Assembly (NCBI GenBank): GCA_002436505.1
Contig: DJML01000025.1
Coordinates: 1 to 19,234, forward strand
Length of the DNA stretch: 19,234 nt
Reading direction: 5' to 3'
Source of the DNA: Bacteroidetes bacterium UBA6491
Lineage (GTDB): Bacteria; Bacteroidota; Bacteroidia; NS11-12g; UBA9320
Part shown: positions 15,640 through 19,234 of the stretch, piece after piece
How positions within the stretch are numbered: position 1 is the stretch's first letter
How the letters are laid out: each line of letters begins with the position of its first letter
The notes under the pieces: model-generated
Told to the model about the DNA's origin: nothing
The model's input: only the letters and a program-made list of their open reading frames with translations
The model's database searches: none
Translations under genes and position numbers: made by a program

Positions 15640-16433
15640 TGATCTGCACAGATCAGATAGGCAATACGGTACAGATCAATAAAGAGTCAAAGCATTTAAG
15701 GATCGTTTCGCTCGTTCCTTCGCAGACCGAGCTACTTTACTATCTGGGTGCCAATGTGGTTGGCCAGACCATATTTTGTGTACATCCAGAGAATGTTTTC
15801 AAGGAAGCGGTCAAGATCGGTGGTACCAAACGACTGAACATCGATAAAATTCTATCTCTAAAACCGGATCTGATTATAGGCAACAAAGAGGAGAACGAGC
15901 GATCTCAAATTGAGGAACTGAGCAAACATTTTCCAACCTGGGTCAGCGACATCTTTACACTGGAAGATGCTCTTGACATGATTGGTTCCCTAGGCTTAAT
16001 TACCGGAAACGATAGAGAATCCAACATACTGAAAAACAATATTTTACTGGGATTCAATAAACTAAATTCCAGCAATATTAAGACCAGATATGCAGCGTAT
16101 GTAATTTGGAAAGATCCGATCATGATCGCTGGAAGAAATACGTTTATCAATGACCTTATGACAAGGTGCGGCCTAACGAACGTTTGTAAGGATGATAGCA
16201 GTCGTTACCCTGAGATCTCATTGGCTAAACTTCAGGAACATGCTCCAGAATACTTGTTGCTGTCAACAGAGCCGTTTCCATTTAAGGAAGAGCATGTCAA
16301 TTTCTTCCAGGAAAATCTCCCGGACACGAAAGTGGTTCTGGTAGATGGTGAATATTTCAGCTGGTACGGCAATAGATTGCTGGGCTTTCCTGAATATGTT
16401 CAAAAGGAACTTCCTGAATTACTCAGGAGTTAA
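15639..16433 (+). CDS. BtuF-like helical-backbone metal-receptor protein without signal peptide
   Basis: This 264-residue protein has the fold of class III periplasmic binding proteins (BtuF/TroA-like), which bind cobalamin, heme or metal chelates for ABC importers. Diagnostic blocks: RIVSLVPSQTELLYYLGA (21-38), FCVHPENVFKEAVKIGGTKRLNIDKILSLKPDLIIGNKEEN (47-87), the long backbone helix around 108-145 and a C-terminal lobe with IMIAGRNTFINDLM (161-174). The N-terminus MICTDQIGNTVQINKESKHLRI has no signal peptide or lipobox, so as drawn it stays in the cytoplasm. The ATG at 15639 shares its A with the upstream TGA; the GTG at 15636 would add one Met. It is coupled to the CBS gene. No ABC permease or ATPase is in the window. 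The 3' end overlaps glmM by 11 bp. The ligand is unknown. Confidence 0.82.
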   Translation: MICTDQIGNTVQINKESKHLRIVSLVPSQTELLYYLGANVVGQTIFCVHPENVFKEAVKIGGTKRLNIDKILSLKPDLIIGNKEENERSQIEELSKHFPTWVSDIFTLEDALDMIGSLGLITGNDRESNILKNNILLGFNKLNSSNIKTRYAAYVIWKDPIMIAGRNTFINDLMTRCGLTNVCKDDSSRYPEISLAKLQEHAPEYLLLSTEPFPFKEEHVNFFQENLPDTKVVLVDGEYFSWYGNRLLGFPEYVQKELPELLRS

Positions 16434-17811
16434 GAAAATCATCTACTTCATTTCTCACTTGTCTTGTGAGGCTTTCAGCTTCTTCCCTGGTCCTTCCTTC
16501 GGCATATAACCTAATGATCGGTTCAGTATTGGATTTCCTCATGTGAACCCATCCATTTTCAAAATCAATCTTTAAACCGTCCGTATTATTTAGTTGTTCG
16601 TTCTTAAATACGGTTTTCAAATGTTCCAGGATTGAATCAACATTTATTTGTTCGGTAAGCTCGATCTTGTTCTTACTCATCTCATAAAGAGGGAAAACTC
16701 TTTTGAATTCACTCATTTTCATTCCGCTGTGCGCTAAATGCGAAAGGAACAACCCCGCTCCTATCAATGCGTCCCTTCCATAATGAAGGTCCGGCACGAT
16801 CACACCACCATTGCCTTCCCCACCGATGAGAGCATTTGTTGCTTTCATTTTTTCAACCACATTTACTTCACCAACTGCACTCGCCTCATAATTGCCACCA
16901 TGCTTAAGGGTAATATCCCTGAGGGCACGTGTACTTGACAAATTAGATACAGAGGCTCTTCCTTTATTTCTGCTGAGCATGTAGTCAGCAACAGCAACAA
17001 GGGTGTATTCTTCGCCGAAGATCGTCCCGTCTTCAGAGACAAAACAAAGCCTGTCAACATCCGGATCAACGACTATTCCCAGGTCACACTTTTGTTCAAC
17101 AACAACACGAGATATTTCCGTAAGATGCTCAGGCAAAGGTTCCGGGTTATGCGGAAAATTGCCATCCGGTTCACAGAATATTTCAACAATTTCAGTAATT
17201 CCTAATGCTTGCAACAACAACGGAATAGCAATGCCTCCTGTTGAGTTAACTGCATCAACAGCGACTTTAAAACCTCTGCTTCGGATGGCATTAATGTCCA
17301 CTAAAGGATAATCACAAACCATTTGTACATGCCTGAACAGCCAGTCTCCCGCAGATGTGATTTCCCCGATATTCTTAAAATCCACGTAGGTTATTTCATC
17401 CTTCGCGGCAATAGCAAGCAACTTTTCGCCCTCTGCACCCGAAATAAATTCCCCTTTAGCGTTCAATAATTTTAAGGCATTCCATTGGGCCGGGTTATGA
17501 CTAGCTGTAATGATTATTCCCCCATCCGCATTCTCTCCAGGAACAGCCAGTTCCACTGTCGGGGTCGTTGAAAGCCCGAGATCAATAACATCAATTCCAC
17601 AGGCAACAAGAGTTCCTGTGACCAAAAGATTTACCATTGGTCCGCTCACTCGCGCATCTCTTCCTACAACTACCTTAGGCCTGCCTGATCCATCTTTGAT
17701 CATTTCAGCATATGCACCTATGAAACGAACAATATCAGGAGGTGTCAGATTATCACCAACTTTGCCCCCGATCGTACCCCTGATTCCTGAAATGGATTTG
17801 ATCAATGTCAT
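16423..17811 (-). CDS. glmM: Phosphoglucosamine mutase
   Basis: This 462-residue alpha-D-phosphohexomutase converts glucosamine-6-phosphate to glucosamine-1-phosphate on the way to UDP-GlcNAc for peptidoglycan and lipopolysaccharide. The four loops are visible: phosphoserine Ser104 in ITASHNP, the Mg loop DPDVDR (249-254), the sugar loop GEGNGG (331-336) and the phosphate-binding RKSNTEPIIRLYAE (425-438). These variants (GEGNGG, RKSNTEP rather than GEQSGH, RKSGTEP) are what I associate with the Bacteroidota/archaeal-type clade; phosphomannomutase activity is a possible alternative or additional function. The frame opens at an ATG at 17862, but the ATG at 17811 begins MTLIKSISGIRGT, the usual N-terminus, and is chosen. 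It overlaps the BtuF-like gene tail-to-tail by 11 bp and is divergent from the EEP gene. Confidence 0.9.
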   Translation of the reverse strand: MTLIKSISGIRGTIGGKVGDNLTPPDIVRFIGAYAEMIKDGSGRPKVVVGRDARVSGPMVNLLVTGTLVACGIDVIDLGLSTTPTVELAVPGENADGGIIITASHNPAQWNALKLLNAKGEFISGAEGEKLLAIAAKDEITYVDFKNIGEITSAGDWLFRHVQMVCDYPLVDINAIRSRGFKVAVDAVNSTGGIAIPLLLQALGITEIVEIFCEPDGNFPHNPEPLPEHLTEISRVVVEQKCDLGIVVDPDVDRLCFVSEDGTIFGEEYTLVAVADYMLSRNKGRASVSNLSSTRALRDITLKHGGNYEASAVGEVNVVEKMKATNALIGGEGNGGVIVPDLHYGRDALIGAGLFLSHLAHSGMKMSEFKRVFPLYEMSKNKIELTEQINVDSILEHLKTVFKNEQLNNTDGLKIDFENGWVHMRKSNTEPIIRLYAEGRTREEAESLTRQVRNEVDDFLNS

Positions 17812-17849
17812 AAACACAAAATTAATCGATACGAGACCGTTGCATTCAC

Positions 17850-17857
17850 TAGTTTTG
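17850..17857 (+). promoter_or_regulatory. Candidate -7 box of the EEP gene
   Basis: TAGTTTTG matches TAnnTTTG exactly and lies 39 nt before the ATG at 17897, giving a leader of about 35 nt. There is no good TTTG 19 nt upstream (17827-17830 is CGAT), so only half of the promoter is supported. Confidence 0.35.
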
Positions 17858-17896
17858 CACATCTTTTCACTTTGTCAGAATTATTAACAGAAACAA

Positions 17897-18925
17897 ATGA
17901 AAAACGCCCGCAGCGCGATAATATTTATACTGATAGCATCTGCCATCATGCTCATTCCAATGATCATGTCTTCTCATAAATCGAAGGAGGTTGCATTGTC
18001 GGTTGCTTTTTACAATGTCGAAAATCTTTTTGATACAATTGATGATCCGGGAACAAATGATAAAGATTTTTTACCTTCAAGTAAGAAAAACTGGGACAGC
18101 AAGAAATATCAGACCAAGATCAATAACATAGGTCGTGTCATTGCACAGTTAAGTTCTGACAACGATGCTCCTGACATTCTTGGCTTGTGTGAGGTAGAAA
18201 ACAGGGCGGTATTGGAAGATCTGATAAAAATGCCCGGGTTACACCATTTAAAGATCATACATCATGACTCCCCTGATCAAAGAGGAATTGATGTGGCTTT
18301 GCTGTATAATTCTGATGAGGTAAGTCCCATTAACAACAAAAACATCCCTGTAAATTATGAATCCGGCAGGAAAAGCAGGGACATCCTTTATACTGTGTTG
18401 CAAACACAAGAAAGGGATATTCTCCATGTTCTTGTAAACCACTGGCCATCCCGGTTTGGAGGGCAGTCCAGGTCAGAACCAAGGAGAATATTCACTGCGA
18501 ATGTTGTAAAACAGGTCGTAGATTCTATTCTGCGAACTGATTCAATGGCGCAAGTCATAGTAATGGGCGATTTCAACGACGAACCTCAAGATCAAAGCAT
18601 TAGCGAAACGCTAAATGCAGGGGATCAAAAGCAAAATATTCTTTTTAACCCGTTCCTGGCATTCTCTAAAGCCGAAGCAGGGAGCTATCTATATCGCGGT
18701 CAGTGGAAAATGCTGGATCAGATATTGATCTCAAAAGGACTTTGGGATTATTCCTCACTGGACTATGTTCCTGAATCAGGCACAATATTTGATCAACCTT
18801 GGTTAAGAAACAGTGAGGGGAAATCGGAGGGGTATCCTTTCAGGACTTTCGAAGGAAACAAATACCGTGGAGGCTACAGTGATCATCTGCCTGTGCATAT
18901 AGACCTGTACCGCAACAAACACTGA
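17897..18925 (+). CDS. Exported endonuclease/exonuclease/phosphatase (EEP) family protein
   Basis: This 342-residue metal-dependent phosphodiesterase/nuclease belongs to the EEP (DNase I/exonuclease III-like) superfamily. Residues 7-25 form an N-terminal hydrophobic segment after a basic start (MKNARS), an uncleaved anchor or signal peptide; there is no Cys for lipidation, so the catalytic domain is periplasmic or extracellular. Catalytic residues: Asn40 in FYNVENLFD, Glu99 in CEVEN, Asp132 in RGIDVALLY, His182 in VNHWPSR, Asp225/Asn227 in GDFND, Asp274 in MLDQIL, and Asp329-His330 in GGYSDHLP. The set is complete, so it should be active. Substrate could be extracellular DNA, a phospholipid or a phosphoester; the sequence does not decide. 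No T9SS sorting domain. Divergent from glmM, followed by rnpB. Confidence 0.88.
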   Translation: MKNARSAIIFILIASAIMLIPMIMSSHKSKEVALSVAFYNVENLFDTIDDPGTNDKDFLPSSKKNWDSKKYQTKINNIGRVIAQLSSDNDAPDILGLCEVENRAVLEDLIKMPGLHHLKIIHHDSPDQRGIDVALLYNSDEVSPINNKNIPVNYESGRKSRDILYTVLQTQERDILHVLVNHWPSRFGGQSRSEPRRIFTANVVKQVVDSILRTDSMAQVIVMGDFNDEPQDQSISETLNAGDQKQNILFNPFLAFSKAEAGSYLYRGQWKMLDQILISKGLWDYSSLDYVPESGTIFDQPWLRNSEGKSEGYPFRTFEGNKYRGGYSDHLPVHIDLYRNKH

Positions 18926-18991
18926 TCTGTTTCATTTCAAAAGTCGTTGATAAATACTTCCTGAAAGTAAAATTAAAACGTATTCAATACT

Positions 18992-19011
18992 GTACATTTT
19001 GAGTACATTTG
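18992..19011 (+). promoter_or_regulatory. rnpB promoter region with tandem TACATTT boxes
   Basis: TACATTTG (19004-19011) matches the Bacteroidota -7 box exactly and predicts transcription from about 19015, the position where the RNase P RNA begins. The same GTACATTT is repeated 11 bp upstream (18992-18999), giving a second box TACATTTT at 18993-19000. A TTTG at the -33 position is not seen (18981-18984 is TATT). Confidence 0.6.
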
Positions 19012-19014
19012 TAA

Positions 19015-19234
19015 GAGCAGATCGGTCTGTCGCGTTCAGCTTGCTGAATGAGGAAAGTCCGGACAACATAGGGCAATGCACTTCCTAACGGGAAGGCGGG
19101 ATAACATCCTGACAGCAAGTGTAGCAGAAAACAACCGCCACGGCCTAAAAGCCATGGTAAGGGTGAAAATGTGGTGTAAGAGACCACGCAACCCGGTGGC
19201 AACATCAGGTTGGTACAAACCTTGCATGTTGAAA
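19015..19234 (+). ncRNA. rnpB: RNase P RNA, bacterial class A (3' part cut by window edge)
   Basis: This is the catalytic RNA of RNase P, which removes the 5' leader of precursor tRNAs. From about 19015 it reads GAGCAGATCGGTCTGTCGC (P1/P2 5' strands), a compact P3 hairpin GTTCAGC-TT-GCTGAAT, then the universally conserved GAGGAAAGTCCGGAC (19049-19063). CATAGGGCAATGCAC and GCAGAAAACAACCGCC follow, and finally GGTAAGGGTGAAAATGTGGTGTAAGAGACCAC around 19155-19186, the P10/P11 core. About 220 nt of an expected 350-400 are present; the P4 3' strand (ACAGAA) and the 3' end lie beyond the window. No protein is encoded here. The exact 5' end is uncertain by a few bases. Confidence 0.95.

Noticed and set aside
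17817..17824. TAATTTTG on the minus strand as the glmM promoter
   Set aside because: It matches the -7 consensus but lies 5 nt before the ATG with no TTTG/TTG at the -33 position; the AT-rich gap makes a chance match plausible.
1..19234. CRISPR arrays, insertion sequences, phage genes, toxin-antitoxin or defence genes
   Set aside because: No regularly spaced repeats, transposase or integrase motifs, or known defence domains were seen on either strand; all large open frames have housekeeping or envelope assignments.

Overview
This window looks like an ordinary stretch of chromosome from a member of the Bacteroidota. The evidence is convergent. Two secreted proteins carry C-terminal Por-type (type IX secretion, T9SS) sorting domains. 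The topoisomerase subunits resemble Bacteroidota ParE/ParC. Several promoters match the Bacteroidota -7 box TAnnTTTG, and one, in front of a tRNA gene, also has the TTTG -33 box at exactly 19 nt. Shine-Dalgarno sequences are weak or absent, and base composition is moderately AT-rich. I cannot place it more finely than phylum; a free-living, probably aquatic Cytophagales- or Flavobacteriales-like organism is a guess.

Layout, left to right. At 1-27 (minus) is the 5' end of a tRNA-Ser with its promoter just upstream. At 143-1704 (minus) is a two-gene unit, a GT2 glycosyltransferase followed by a small sulfotransferase overlapping by one base; together they look like surface-glycan decoration. 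At 1942-4587 (minus) is an 881-residue T9SS cargo protein with a beta-propeller-like N-terminus and SdrD-B-like domains, one apparently interrupted by another domain. It ends at a strong intrinsic terminator (1886-1915). A 461-bp AT-rich intergenic region with several short palindromes follows. At 5049-9704 (plus) is the parE-parC operon encoding topoisomerase IV.

At 9752-13234 (minus) is a 1160-residue secreted M36 (fungalysin) metallopeptidase with a PA-domain insertion and a T9SS signal, preceded by a second, divergent-type glycosyltransferase (13350-14213, minus). Transcribed away from that is a plus-strand pair: a pyridoxal-phosphate cystathionine beta-synthase with a C-terminal CBS pair, and a BtuF-like helical-backbone metal-receptor protein without a signal peptide, joined by a TGATG stop/start overlap. 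The latter overlaps tail-to-tail with glmM (minus, peptidoglycan/LPS amino-sugar precursor synthesis). Divergent from glmM is a membrane-anchored or secreted endonuclease/exonuclease/phosphatase (EEP) family protein. The window ends inside rnpB, the RNase P RNA gene (plus, truncated by the window edge).

Functionally this is housekeeping (topoisomerase IV, GlmM, RNase P, tRNA) interleaved with envelope and secretome genes. I see no mobile element, CRISPR array, phage, toxin-antitoxin or defence locus. I did not find a convincing undescribed system; the best leads are the interrupted SdrD-B architecture, the signal-less BtuF-like protein coupled to cystathionine beta-synthase, the GT2-sulfotransferase pair, and several palindromic sites near start codons.
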